From: Ferruginibacter sp.
GTDB taxonomy: Bacteria > Bacteroidota > Bacteroidia > Chitinophagales > Chitinophagaceae
Direction: 5' to 3'
NCBI RefSeq assembly: GCF_028288465.1
Contig: NZ_JAQBNR010000016.1
Coordinates: 1 to 64,000, forward strand
Length of the DNA stretch: 64,000 nt
The notes under the pieces were generated by a model that searched no databases, had not been told where the DNA came from, and saw nothing but the letters and a program-made list of their open reading frames with translations. The translations under genes and the position numbers were made by a program. Shown here in pieces: positions 10,391 to 19,970 of the stretch. Position 1 is the first letter of the stretch. The number at the start of each line of letters is the position of its first letter.

Positions 10391-11647
10391 ATGAAGCAAA
10401 GAATTCTTTTAGTGGATGACCGGGAGGACAACCTGTTTTCGATGGAAACCATTCTGGAGGCAGATGGATACGAATTTGTAAAAGCCAGTTCCGGACGCCA
10501 GGCTTTAAAAATATTGTTGGCTGAATTTGACTTTGCGCTTATTCTGATGGACGTAAAAATGCCTAACCTCAATGGTTTTGAAACGGCCGCCTTGATATAT
10601 GAACGGGAAAAATTAAAGCACATTCCGATTATTTTTATAACCGCCAATACCTATGGAGAAGAAAATATTTTTAAAGGCTACCGCACCGGCGCTGTCGATT
10701 ATATATATAAACCGGTAAACCCTGATTTGCTGCGTGCAAAAGTGGCCGTGTTTGTAGACTTGTATAAAAAAAATCAACAGCTATTGCTGCAGGAAAAAAA
10801 ATTAACAGCCATTAATAGAAGCCTGCAGAACGAGATCAATGACCGCAAGGCTTCTGAAGAAAAAATTATTGAGCTGAACCACCGGCTATTAAAAAATATT
10901 GACGGGCTTGAAAAAGCCAACAGGGAACTGGACAGGTTTGCCTTTATGGCTTCGCACGATTTACAGGAACCATTAAGAAAGATACTGGCCTTCACCGACC
11001 GGTTGTACATCCGGCATAAAGACAAGTTGGATGAAGATGGCCTTTTTAATATTGACCGCATTCAAAAGTCCGCGGCACGCATGCAGGAGCTTATAAAAGA
11101 TATTCTTACTTTTTCAAGATATTCTTCGCAGCAGGATCATTTTGAGCAGGTAGATTTAAACCTGCTGCTGCAGGATGTGGTGGACGACCTTAAACCAATG
11201 GTAGCAGAAAAAAAAGCCCGCATTGAAATTTCCGGTCTGCCTGTTTTATTTGTAAACCCGGGCCTTATAAAACCACTTTTCTCAAACCTGTTAAGCAACT
11301 CGCTTAAGTATTGTAAAAAAGACGAGCCCCCTTTTATTAGAATTTACACTGCAGATGCTGACAATGGAGGCAGGGATGCCGGAACGCAAACAAAATATTG
11401 CAGGATACATGTAAACGACAATGGCATTGGCTTCGGGCAACAATATGCAGAACAAATCTTCGAAATGTTTCAGCGGCTGCACTCCAATACCGAGTACGAA
11501 GGTACTGGCATAGGGTTGGCACTTTGTAAACTGATTGCTGAAAAACACAACGGTTTTATTAGCGCTTTAAGCAAGGAAAGTGAAGGCAGCACTTTTATTG
11601 TTTCGTTGCCCTTGCATCAGGAGGTAACGAGAAAGGAAATTGCATAA
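10391..11647 (+). CDS. Receiver-histidine kinase, phytochrome-type HisKA
   Basis: 418 residues, soluble. An N-terminal receiver (1-120) has ILLVDDREDN, acceptor Asp54 in LMDVKMPNLNG and the conserved Lys in DYIYKPVNP. A coiled-coil linker (about 128-175) leads to a HisKA domain of the bacteriophytochrome subtype with His189 in MASHDLQEPLRKI. The HATPase_c domain shows N box (SNLLSNSLKYC), G1 (VNDNGIGFG), F (FEMFQRLHS) and G2 (GTGIGLALCK). The gene follows the poly-HAMP kinase by 14 bp and is surely co-transcribed. The pairing suggests that the hybrid kinase phosphorylates this receiver, which would then gate a second kinase. Output is not visible in the protein itself. Confidence 0.92.
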   Translation: MKQRILLVDDREDNLFSMETILEADGYEFVKASSGRQALKILLAEFDFALILMDVKMPNLNGFETAALIYEREKLKHIPIIFITANTYGEENIFKGYRTGAVDYIYKPVNPDLLRAKVAVFVDLYKKNQQLLLQEKKLTAINRSLQNEINDRKASEEKIIELNHRLLKNIDGLEKANRELDRFAFMASHDLQEPLRKILAFTDRLYIRHKDKLDEDGLFNIDRIQKSAARMQELIKDILTFSRYSSQQDHFEQVDLNLLLQDVVDDLKPMVAEKKARIEISGLPVLFVNPGLIKPLFSNLLSNSLKYCKKDEPPFIRIYTADADNGGRDAGTQTKYCRIHVNDNGIGFGQQYAEQIFEMFQRLHSNTEYEGTGIGLALCKLIAEKHNGFISALSKESEGSTFIVSLPLHQEVTRKEIA

Positions 11648-11675
11648 TATTTTTTTCTGCCTGCATCCCCCAGGT

Positions 11676-12062
11676 TCAGGCCAGCAGGTTTTTTAGATAA
11701 TTGATGAGCCCTGTAAAGTCGGGTGGTTTTACAAAAAAATTAAAAGCACCCAGCGCATGGCTTTCATCTATAAACGCTTTGTTGGATGAGGTAGAGTAAA
11801 TGATGACGGGAATATTTTCCAGGAAGGAGGTTTTTTTAATTTCGGCCAGGCATTTCAATCCGTTCATCACCGGCATATTTAAATCTAGAAAAATAAAATC
11901 GGGTAATTCAAATAAGCCACCTTTTAACAAAAACAAGGCTTCCTCCCCATTTTTTGCCATAATACACTTGATAGCAGGGTTTATTTCAATCAAGGCCTCT
12001 GAAAAAAGCATACGGTCATCTTCATCATCTTCAGCCAAAAAAAACAGGATATTTTTTATCAT
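11676..12062 (-). CDS. Single-domain response regulator (Rcp1/CheY-like)
   Basis: 128 residues, one receiver domain and nothing else. The acidic pair is in LAEDDEDDRMLF, the acceptor is Asp60 in IFLDLNMPVMNG, the Thr/Ser switch is in IYSTSSN and the Lys in FFVKPPDF. This is the Rcp-type small receiver common in Bacteroidota next to phytochrome-type kinases. It is convergent with the kinase at 10391; their stops lie 28 bp apart. It is the natural phosphate recipient or sink for the neighbouring kinases (inference from position). It has no DNA-binding domain and so must act by protein contact. Confidence 0.92.
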   Translation of the reverse strand: MIKNILFFLAEDDEDDRMLFSEALIEINPAIKCIMAKNGEEALFLLKGGLFELPDFIFLDLNMPVMNGLKCLAEIKKTSFLENIPVIIYSTSSNKAFIDESHALGAFNFFVKPPDFTGLINYLKNLLA

Positions 12063-12568
12063 AGACTTGGGGTCGACTTCAGGCCGTTAAAGATAGTGTA
12101 AGGCTAACAATATTTACAGCACAAAAAGAAAAAATTTACCGACTTTTTTATAAAGAAAAGGAATAGGCCTGAAGTAATTAAAAAAATTCATCCAACTGGC
12201 TTTCTTTTTAATTTTTTTGATGAAGCTGGTCCACAACAGAGGCCTGCACCTGGGCAGATTGCCCTCCAACTCGAAAAAATAATTTTCATAATTATGTTGA
12301 TGGCTGATGCTATTTTTGCACTTTTTTTAAGTAATTATCGGTATCAAAGCTGTGCAACCTGTATTTATTTCCGGCTTTACAATTACACCGTTTTACAACC
12401 TGTAGCAATACCGGTACGTTGCAGGATGGTTACTATAACCCATACTGAACTCACCGGGTTTTATTTGACTTTTAGTTATTACCTTCATCAATAAAAATAT
12501 ACCGGCATGAAGTTAACGAATGACATGCTACCTGACTATAGATAATATTAATATCCCTTAAAAAAAGC
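12063..12568. other. Intergenic region, 506 bp, no gene seen
   Basis: Lies between the start of the leftward receiver gene and the start of the rightward glycosidase gene, so it should contain two divergent promoters. It is AT-rich with long A and T runs (12120-12215). A short frame at 12294-12494 has poor coding character and no recognisable product. I see no clear sigma-ABfr promoter. Confidence 0.45.
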
Positions 12569-14983
12569 ATGAGCACGAACAAAAAAATAAAGCCCTGCAC
12601 AAGTATCACAAATCGGGCGACGCAATTAATAATGGTACTACTATTGGTATTGTCAATATCCACAACTGCCCAAATAAGTTTTACTGCGGGCGAGCTAAAA
12701 TTGAGCATCAATGAGCTGGGAAGTGTAACTGAAATCACCAATACACTGATGGGTAACAATGTATTGGCCAAAGATACAGCTGCTCCTTTAATGATATTGG
12801 TGAGTAACAATACCAGGTACCTGCCCTCCGCGATGTTGTATAACAAGGCACAACATACAATTAGGTTAACTTATAAAGCCTCCGGTGTAACCATTGATAT
12901 TAAAGTGCAGGAAAAGCCAGGCCATCTTGTGATGGAAATTATAAAAGCCGTACCTGCTGAAAAAATAGATGCCGTAGTATGGGGGCCCTATCCAACGGTA
13001 ATTAACAAAACAATAGGTGAAGTAATCGGCGTGGTACGGGATGGCAGTATATCCGTCGGCATACAGGTGCTGAATATAAAAACACTGGGCGGCAATTATC
13101 CCAACAGCGAGGGCAGTACAGATCAAAGAGGCATTGCCGCCGTTGGCAAACCATGGGGCAGTGTATTACAGGCCTATGCTATTAACCGCAACCGCACCCG
13201 CAGGGTAGATGCATGGGGTGGTCAGTTTAAAAATATGCCGGTAGCGGCGATGAAGGGCGAATCGGTAGCCGGCAGTAAAATAGCTTTCTTCACCTGCGAT
13301 GAACCAAAAACACTGGACAGGCTGGAGCAGATTGAACTGGCAGAAAATCTCCCTCATCCAACTATAAATGGAATCTGGTTTAAAAAATCTTCCCTGTTCG
13401 GCCGGTCGTATATCATTTCTTCTTTCAATGAAAACAATGTTGATGAGATGATTGGTTATACTAAAAGAGCTGGATTAATTTCACTGTACCATGAAGGTCC
13501 GTTTAAGAGCTGGGGACATTTTATATTGGATAGTACACAGTTTCCCCACGGCAAAGCCGGGTTGAAACAATGCGTAGATAAAGCCCACGCCGCCGGTTTA
13601 ATGGTGGGCATGCATACACTGACTAATTTTATTAATACCAATGATCCTTACATTACACCCATACCCGACGACCGGTTAAGTATTACCGGCGCTGCTGCAT
13701 TAACAAACGACATTGATGCTGCAGCCAAAGAAATAGAAGTGAAATCTCCTGAATATTTTAACCAGCAACAAAACAATAGCCTGCACACAATAAAAATTGG
13801 CAAAGAACTGATCCGTTACAAAACAGTCAGCGCTACTACACCCTATATAATAACCGACTGCCAGCGGGGCGCATTCGGCACCAGGGCTGCTATACATAAG
13901 GCAGGAGATGTCGCCGGAAAATTATTCGATCACCCGTATGAAGTATTTTTTCCAGACATTGATATGCAAAGGGAAACCGCTAAAAACATCGCCAGCTTAA
14001 TGAACGAAACAGGTGTTGACCATTTGGATTTTGACGGTATTGAAGGCGGCCTCGCCTCAGGCCAGGGCGATTATGGAACAGAGTTATTTGCAAAAGACGT
14101 ATATGACAATGTGCATCATGATTTTATTTGTGGCACAAGCCGCAGTCTTACGTACTTCTGGCACATGTGCTCATACTATAACTGGGGCGAACCGTGGTAT
14201 GGTGGTTTTAATGAAAGTATGCAACAGTACCGCATAGATAACCAGGGTTTGTTCGACAGAAATTATATGCCGCATATGCTCGGCTGGTATCTTCTCTCAG
14301 ACAACACTACTATGGCTGAAATGGAATGGATGCTCTCAAGATCAGCCGGCTATGGAGCCGGCTTTGCAATGGTGATAAAACCGGCTTCCATCAAAAAAAA
14401 TCCATTGGCGCCCGAACTGCTTGATGCCATCCGCGAATGGGAAACGGCGAGAAATGGAGGTGCTTTTTCAAAAGAGCAGCAGGAAAGACTCAAGGATCCA
14501 AAAAATGAATTTCATTTAGAAAAAATTGCAGATGGCAAATGGAATCTGACCCAATTTGCAGTATCACCTGTTTTTGTAAGAGAAAAATTTATAAGGCAGC
14601 CCGGTGAACCGACCTGCACCACCTGGAACTATCAACAGCAATGGAAGGAGCAAACGCTCCAGTTTCGGTTAACAGTTAAAGGCAAAGAAGGCAGCGTTAG
14701 CAATATAAAAATGCAGTTGGATAACTATGCTGAAATTAAAATACCGTTGGAGCTAAGTACGGGAGAAACAGCCGTGTGCGATGGAACTACCTCGCTTAAA
14801 ATATATGATGCAAAAGGAAAACTAAAAGCTACACAACAACTACCAGGCTTACCGCCGGTTTTGGCAAATGGCAGCCACAGGGTGGTCGTTGATTGTACTT
14901 TTGGAGGTGAAGAACCACCAACATTAGCAATGCAGTTTAAAGGAAAAATGGTAACTGAAACCTGCGCCATCAGTAAATTGTAA
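12569..14983 (+). CDS. Secreted TIM-barrel glycoside hydrolase-like protein with inserted beta domain
   Basis: 804 residues. An uncleaved-looking basic start is followed by a hydrophobic signal (LIMVLLLVLSISTTAQ, residues 20-35). Residues 40-260 form a beta-rich N-terminal domain with VVWGPYP. A barrel-like part runs from about 285 to 660 (YTKRAGLISLYHEGPF, AAGLMVGMHTLTNF, GVDHLDFDGIEGG, then WHMCSYYNWGEPW). Asp487, Asp489 and Glu492 in HLDFDGIEGG are catalytic candidates, as in melibiase-like barrels. A segment at about 375-452 (EIEVKSPEYF, KIGKELIRYKTV, DCQRGAFGTRAAIHKAG) interrupts the barrel and resembles a small beta module often seen in phage structural proteins. The C-terminal 700-800 is a beta-sandwich. 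Substrate unknown; GH family not assigned. It is monocistronic as far as visible. Confidence 0.72.
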   Translation: MSTNKKIKPCTSITNRATQLIMVLLLVLSISTTAQISFTAGELKLSINELGSVTEITNTLMGNNVLAKDTAAPLMILVSNNTRYLPSAMLYNKAQHTIRLTYKASGVTIDIKVQEKPGHLVMEIIKAVPAEKIDAVVWGPYPTVINKTIGEVIGVVRDGSISVGIQVLNIKTLGGNYPNSEGSTDQRGIAAVGKPWGSVLQAYAINRNRTRRVDAWGGQFKNMPVAAMKGESVAGSKIAFFTCDEPKTLDRLEQIELAENLPHPTINGIWFKKSSLFGRSYIISSFNENNVDEMIGYTKRAGLISLYHEGPFKSWGHFILDSTQFPHGKAGLKQCVDKAHAAGLMVGMHTLTNFINTNDPYITPIPDDRLSITGAAALTNDIDAAAKEIEVKSPEYFNQQQNNSLHTIKIGKELIRYKTVSATTPYIITDCQRGAFGTRAAIHKAGDVAGKLFDHPYEVFFPDIDMQRETAKNIASLMNETGVDHLDFDGIEGGLASGQGDYGTELFAKDVYDNVHHDFICGTSRSLTYFWHMCSYYNWGEPWYGGFNESMQQYRIDNQGLFDRNYMPHMLGWYLLSDNTTMAEMEWMLSRSAGYGAGFAMVIKPASIKKNPLAPELLDAIREWETARNGGAFSKEQQERLKDPKNEFHLEKIADGKWNLTQFAVSPVFVREKFIRQPGEPTCTTWNYQQQWKEQTLQFRLTVKGKEGSVSNIKMQLDNYAEIKIPLELSTGETAVCDGTTSLKIYDAKGKLKATQQLPGLPPVLANGSHRVVVDCTFGGEEPPTLAMQFKGKMVTETCAISKL

Positions 14984-15393
14984 ATTCCGTTGTACTTTGC
15001 CATTGTCTGTATGCAGCTTACGAAACCATTTGTTGAAAGATCTGAAATGCTTCAAACTTGTCAATTTTATTTACCCCGTACGTTATAATATCATGTGAAC
15101 CGACACCTGGCCAGGGTAATGCACTTTGGATGCAGCGTTTGATTTATTGAGTAGGAATTATCAAAAAAAAAATTCCATACCTGGTAAAAATAACTGGCAT
15201 TGAACAGGTGACTTAACACTTGTAGAAATTAGCAACGCGGTACTGTTTAACAAACCGAAGCAGATCCCCAATATTTCCGGAGCAATATTTATCAATAAAG
15301 ATCGCTGTTTCCTGAATAAAAAAGCCGCCTCATTCGCATGAAACGGCTTCTTTATCTATATCTAAAAATGATCGGTGAAGATCTGTACTTAAG
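14984..15393. other. Intergenic region, 410 bp, between convergent genes
   Basis: Convergent space between the glycosidase and glutamine synthetase genes. The right part holds the glnII terminator (15322-15349). The remainder has no open frame with coding character and no recognised RNA or repeat. The unusually long gap between convergent genes could be the remains of a lost gene, but I see nothing recognisable in it. Confidence 0.5.
15322..15349 (-). terminator. Intrinsic terminator of the glutamine synthetase gene
   Basis: Read on the minus strand, AAGCCGTTTCAT pairs with ATGAGGCGGCTT around a GCGA (GNRA) tetraloop, a 12-bp stem with two G-U pairs, followed directly by a run of T ending in TTTTTTATTC. 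It lies 44 bp after the stop codon of the leftward glutamine synthetase gene. Confidence 0.85.
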
Positions 15394-16452
15394 CTAGGCC
15401 AGCGCTGCAGCCGCCTCTTTGGTTGCCACTTTTGGTTCAGTTACAACTGCAGATTTAACTGTTTTTACAATACGGGCAGCCACTTTATATGGATCTGCTG
15501 CACTGTTTGGCCTGCGGTCTTCCAGCCATCCTTTCCAGCCTTTTTCCACGGCTCCGATTGGAATTCTGATAGATGCTCCCCTGTCGGAAACACCATATTT
15601 GAATTCGTCGATAGACGCTGTTTCATGCTTACCGGTCAGGCGAAGATGGTTATCGGCGCCATATACAGCGATGTGCTCTTTGATAACAGGACGGAAGGCT
15701 TCACAAATTTGCTCGAACGTTTCACGGCTTCCGCAGGTTCTTAATGTATGGTTGGAGAAGTTGGCATGCATACCACTTCCGTTCCAGTCAAGGGCTCCCA
15801 ATGGTTTACATTCCCAGTTGATAGAAATACCGTATTTTTCACCGATTCTTTCCAGTAAATAACGGGCGATCCAAATCTGGTCTCCAGCTTCTTTTGCACC
15901 TTTTGCAAAAATCTGGAACTCCCACTGGCCGGTAGCCACTTCGGCATTGATGCCTTCTACATTCAGACCTGCTTCAAGGCAAACATCCAGATGCTCTTCT
16001 ACCATATCGCGGCCGAATGCATTTTTAGCGCCTACTGAGCAATAATAGGGTCCCTGCGGACGTGGATAGCCACCTTCAGGAAAACCAATTGGTTTATCTG
16101 TTTCTGTATTCCATAAAAAATATTCCTGTTCAAATCCAAACCAAAAATCATTGTCATCATCTTCAATCAACGCCCTTCCATTGCTTGGATGTGCCGAACC
16201 GTCAGATGACAATACTTCGCACATTACAAGGAAACCATTTTTACGCTGTGGATCAGGTACTATGTAAACTGGCTTTAGCAAGCAGTCTGATGAACCTCCC
16301 GGAGCCTGTTCAGTAGAAGAACCGTCGAAGGACCACACAGGGCAATCTTCCAGTTTACCGGAAAAATCTTTTTCAATTTTTGTTTTGCTGCGCAGGCTCT
16401 GAATTGGTTTATAACCGTCAAGCCAGATGTACTCTAATTTTGAGGATGCCAT
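15394..16452 (-). CDS. glnII: Glutamine synthetase, type II (eukaryotic-like)
   Basis: 352 residues, the short length of GSII rather than the 470 of GlnA or 700+ of GSIII. It makes glutamine from glutamate, ammonium and ATP in the cytoplasm. The beta-grasp domain is 1-105, with the signature WSFDGSSTEQAPG; the catalytic domain starts near DFWFGFEQEYFLW, whose Glu residues bind metal, and continues with NAEVATGQWEFQI, GSGMHANFSN, and RLTGKHETASIDEF. GVSDRGASIRIP and EDRRPNSAADPY near the C-terminus are GSII hallmarks. GSII enzymes are not controlled by adenylylation. The start is the ATG of MASSKLEYIWLDGYKP, matching the family N-terminus. Monocistronic with its own terminator and a 400-bp AT-rich upstream region. 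Confidence 0.95.
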   Translation of the reverse strand: MASSKLEYIWLDGYKPIQSLRSKTKIEKDFSGKLEDCPVWSFDGSSTEQAPGGSSDCLLKPVYIVPDPQRKNGFLVMCEVLSSDGSAHPSNGRALIEDDDNDFWFGFEQEYFLWNTETDKPIGFPEGGYPRPQGPYYCSVGAKNAFGRDMVEEHLDVCLEAGLNVEGINAEVATGQWEFQIFAKGAKEAGDQIWIARYLLERIGEKYGISINWECKPLGALDWNGSGMHANFSNHTLRTCGSRETFEQICEAFRPVIKEHIAVYGADNHLRLTGKHETASIDEFKYGVSDRGASIRIPIGAVEKGWKGWLEDRRPNSAADPYKVAARIVKTVKSAVVTEPKVATKEAAAALA

Positions 16453-16854
16453 GGTGGTAAATTTATTTTTTAAAAAATGATTTTCTTACTGGACGAGGTC
16501 CGCTGTCACCTTTTAGTTCAAAAAACAGGCTTTACTTTGTATCCATATCCAAGTAGTTAGCAATAACCCGTTGTTTTAAAGTTTGACGGCCCGAAAATAG
16601 TAAACTTTTTTAAAAAATATACATGTTATTAAAATAATTATGTTATTCAGTTGCTAATAATGTTAATAACCTTGATTCTTTACCTGCAAATAATAACTTT
16701 TTATAATTTTTATTAAACAATTTGACCTATTTTCAATTGATTTTGAAAATTATATTTAATTTTAATATTATTAAGGATAGGGTTTAAAAGTTTCGATTTC
16801 ACTTTCTCTTAAGTTACTTCGGTCCTTTTGCATTAGCATGACAATATTATTCCG
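16453..16854. other. Intergenic region, 402 bp, upstream of glutamine synthetase
   Basis: Very AT-rich (particularly 16600-16770), located between the start of the glutamine synthetase gene and the 3' end of the next leftward gene. It must contain the glnII promoter and probably its nitrogen control. No gene, hairpin with T-run or clear TAnnTTTG element was found. A long 5' leader or a riboswitch is possible but I cannot show one. Confidence 0.45.
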
Positions 16855-18390
16855 TTAGGGCATCCATCCATAGCTCCGCAAAAAAGCAATCAGGCGTGGA
16901 TCATTCGCATCCATTGCCGGAATCCAGTTGCTGACCTTTTCCCTGTTCCACCAACGTTCGGGTTTGTCACCTGCTTTCGCAAAACTATAGCGGTATAAAA
17001 CCGCCCGGATATAGTGCGGTGGTTTATCGGGAAATGGATTAGATGCAAACAAGCCAACTGCACCGGGGTCGTTGTGCAGCAGCTTCCACTGCAGGTGCAA
17101 AGTCCATGGATAATCATCCGGCGAGCCCATAGCGGCAAACCACATTTGCCAGTCGAGCCGCAAGTGATAAGGCGCTATTTGCTGCGGCCGTTTATCCGGC
17201 AAAACCGGGAGGCCCTTGTAGAGGTAGGGCTTCCAGTTAGCCTTGTCTGTTGAATCCGAATCCACCGTTCCCTCAAATACTACATTAAAACGCTCCTTTC
17301 CTACACTGCCAAATGCACCATAGGTATTTACAAGGTCCAGCGGATCAAATGACCTGTTCATTACCTGCCCGGGCGACACCATGTTAAGTGCGGGCTGAAT
17401 ACTGAGCAACGCGATGACAATTGCTATACCCCAGGCTGTGTTTACCATAGGTGTTGAAATGACGGCATTGGCGGCCGCAGCTTCAGCTTGATTGACCAGG
17501 CGCCGTGGAAGCAATCTGCGCCAGAAGTCATCATCAAAGCAAGCCAGTGCAGGAACAATGGTAAGCCAGTTTAAAAATGAGAGATTGCCACTGAGGATAA
17601 GGTTAAACTGGAATAAGATAATGACAATGCCTGCAATGTGGCGTGCTACCCGTGGCCAGAAAACAACAAATGGTGCGGCCAGTTCTGCCAGCCAGTTAAA
17701 CCATACGCCCAGTTTGAGCGCCTTATGCGGCAGGAAGTGAAACCAGCGGCTCAGCGGCCCGGGTATGGGCTGCGTTTCAAAATGATAATAAAGGGCGGTG
17801 CTGTTGCGCCACACTTCATCGCCCCGTACTTTTATTAACCCTGCGCCAAGCATCAGCCGAAAAATAATCCAGCGGAATAACCCAATAATAATAACAGGTG
17901 GCGGCCGTTTAGGAAAAGGCCGCATATCCAGCAAAGGGCAAAGAAAGATGGCAAGGAAACCGGTTTCTGTAAGTTGTATTTCCCAGCCAAACCCATACCA
18001 CTCCTGCCCCACATGAACAATAGATAAGTACAGCAGCCAGAGCACGCCCATCATCACAGCGTTGGCGTAACCACACACTACAATAAGCGAAAGTATCAAC
18101 CCAGCCCATGAAACCATCAGCAACATCGCATCGGAATGGCCAAACCAAAAGATGGATGGCAAACGAAAAAAGCCACCGGCTTTACCCAGCGAGTTGCTGA
18201 TTTGCTGTAAATAACTATCAACCGGGGTCAGTCCGTCTTTACCAATTAAAGGAATAATTTGATTAACGGCTACTAAGAAAGCAATGGCATAAACAGCGCC
18301 CAGTAAACGCAATATCATAAAGCGGGTGAGCCAGTACGTTGGGGCCGCAACAGGCATTTCTGCAACCGCATTATCCGTTTTCACTTCCAT
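16855..18390 (-). CDS. Lipase maturation factor family membrane protein
   Basis: 511 residues. Several membrane spans are visible in the first 340 residues (for example ILRLLGAVYAIAFLVAV, AMLLMVSWAGLILSLIVVC, IAGIVIILFQFNLILSGNL). The family signature region lies in FGWEIQLTETGFLAIFLCP, LMLGAGLIKVRGDEVWR, YYHFETQPIPGPLSRWFH and the soluble C-terminal EGTVDSDSTDKANWKPY with PYHLRLDWQMWFAAM. LMF1 in animals helps fold dimeric lipases in the ER; the role of bacterial members is unknown, perhaps folding of exported enzymes or transfer of thiols/lipids. The C-terminal domain probably faces the periplasm. It lies 125 bp downstream of the FAD oxidoreductase on the same strand and may be co-transcribed with it. 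Confidence 0.88.
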   Translation of the reverse strand: MEVKTDNAVAEMPVAAPTYWLTRFMILRLLGAVYAIAFLVAVNQIIPLIGKDGLTPVDSYLQQISNSLGKAGGFFRLPSIFWFGHSDAMLLMVSWAGLILSLIVVCGYANAVMMGVLWLLYLSIVHVGQEWYGFGWEIQLTETGFLAIFLCPLLDMRPFPKRPPPVIIIGLFRWIIFRLMLGAGLIKVRGDEVWRNSTALYYHFETQPIPGPLSRWFHFLPHKALKLGVWFNWLAELAAPFVVFWPRVARHIAGIVIILFQFNLILSGNLSFLNWLTIVPALACFDDDFWRRLLPRRLVNQAEAAAANAVISTPMVNTAWGIAIVIALLSIQPALNMVSPGQVMNRSFDPLDLVNTYGAFGSVGKERFNVVFEGTVDSDSTDKANWKPYLYKGLPVLPDKRPQQIAPYHLRLDWQMWFAAMGSPDDYPWTLHLQWKLLHNDPGAVGLFASNPFPDKPPHYIRAVLYRYSFAKAGDKPERWWNREKVSNWIPAMDANDPRLIAFLRSYGWMP

Positions 18391-18515
18391 TATTATGCTG
18401 CTTTAACTTGATTGTTTTGGTACTGTTATGCTGAATATAATTTGCAAAAACCAATCCTAAAAGCGCTGATGACAACTGATTGTAAGGAAGTCTTTCATTA
18501 AAAGGACGCTGTGAT

Positions 18516-19970
18516 TTATCCGCGAAACAACCCTATTTTTTCTTCGAGATGAAAAATATCTTTAAGTGCCCGCTTTGCAGCGTAGTAGCCACACATGCCA
18601 TGCACTCCCCCACCCGGCGGGGTAGAAGCCGAACAAATATAAATACCCTTTGCTGCAGTGCGATAGGGCGAAAAGCGAAGTGCAGGCCGTGTAAACAATT
18701 GGGTAATATCACTCACACCACCGTTGATATCTCCACCCACATAATTGGCATTGTATGATTGCACCTGTACCGTGTTCATGGTATGTTTCGCCAATATGGT
18801 ATCGCAAAAACCAGGAGCAAAACGTTCCACCTGTTTTTCAATAGCGCTTGTCATGTCTGCCTGCGATCCATTGGGCACATGACAATATGCCCAGGCAGTA
18901 TGTTTTCCTTCCGGTGCCCGTGATGGATCGACCAGGCTAGGCTGTGCCAGTAAAACAAATGGTCTTTCAACCAGTTTTCCTTTTGAAGTCTGCAACTCCC
19001 CTGCTGCAATTTCAGCAAATGTATTGCCCAAATGCACAGTGCCGGCTTGCCTGCACTCAGCAGCAGTAAAAGGTATGGGGCTATCCAGCGCCCAATCAAT
19101 TTTAAATACACCCATACCATACCTGTACCTGTTCAGTTGCCATTTATACAACGATGAAAACCGGTCGCCTGCTATTTGCAACACCTGCTTCGGATCAAGG
19201 TCAAACAAAACAGCATCCGAGGTTGGGAGTTGGCCAAAAGACTTTACTTCAACATTGGTTTCAATGGTGCCACCCAGTGAAATAAAATAGGCAGCGAGCG
19301 CATCTGCAATGGATTGTGAACCTCCAGCTGCAACAGGCCATCCCTTTAAATGACCGGCAACGAGCAATACGAGTCCGATAGCAGAGGAGGCGATATTAGA
19401 GAAGGGTTGCATGGCGTGTGCAGCCATGCCGGCCCATAAACCTTTTGCATGTTGAGAAGAAAACCGTTTTGACAAAAACGAAGCGGATGTCAATGCTTTT
19501 ATAGCAAATTTTGCCAGCGCTGCAGGATGCTCCGGAAAATGAAGTGGCCCTAATACATCGGGTGCAAGGGCCGGCCAGTTATTCAATAAAGGTTGTATTA
19601 ATTGGATGTATTGCTTTTCATCGGCACCCAAACCCTCCGCAGTTTCCTGCAATGATTTTTTTAAGACCGCGGCACAGCCCTCATCAAAAGGATGCGCAGC
19701 GGCAACAGCGGGATAAATATAATTCAACCCAAATTTTTGTAAAGGCAGTTGCTGAAAAAATGGTGAGCCCGCAGCCAGCGGGTGAACGGCAGAACATACA
19801 TCGTGTTTGAAACCAGGCAACGTTAACTCCTTTGTACGCAAACCACCTCCAATGCTATCTTTTGCTTCCAATAATAAAACACCCAAGCCCGCATATTGCA
19901 TGGTGATAGCAGCAGCCAATCCGTTGGGTCCGGAACCCACTACCACGACATCATATTCTCTTTTGCCCAT
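18516..19970 (-). CDS. Phytoene desaturase-like FAD-dependent oxidoreductase
   Basis: 484 residues. The dinucleotide-binding fold opens the protein: VVVVGSGPNGLAAAITM (GxGxxG) followed by LLLEAKDSIGGGLRT, the motif that contacts the FAD ribose and diphosphate. The C-terminus has ICSASTPPGGGVHGMCGYYAA, the second FAD-binding segment of the CrtI/PYROXD2 group. Substrate is unknown: the family covers carotenoid desaturases and isomerases and many uncharacterised members. No carotenoid synthesis gene lies nearby, so a role in pigment formation is not supported here. Probably the first gene of a two-gene unit with the lipase maturation factor gene. Confidence 0.88.
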   Translation of the reverse strand: MGKREYDVVVVGSGPNGLAAAITMQYAGLGVLLLEAKDSIGGGLRTKELTLPGFKHDVCSAVHPLAAGSPFFQQLPLQKFGLNYIYPAVAAAHPFDEGCAAVLKKSLQETAEGLGADEKQYIQLIQPLLNNWPALAPDVLGPLHFPEHPAALAKFAIKALTSASFLSKRFSSQHAKGLWAGMAAHAMQPFSNIASSAIGLVLLVAGHLKGWPVAAGGSQSIADALAAYFISLGGTIETNVEVKSFGQLPTSDAVLFDLDPKQVLQIAGDRFSSLYKWQLNRYRYGMGVFKIDWALDSPIPFTAAECRQAGTVHLGNTFAEIAAGELQTSKGKLVERPFVLLAQPSLVDPSRAPEGKHTAWAYCHVPNGSQADMTSAIEKQVERFAPGFCDTILAKHTMNTVQVQSYNANYVGGDINGGVSDITQLFTRPALRFSPYRTAAKGIYICSASTPPGGGVHGMCGYYAAKRALKDIFHLEEKIGLFRG

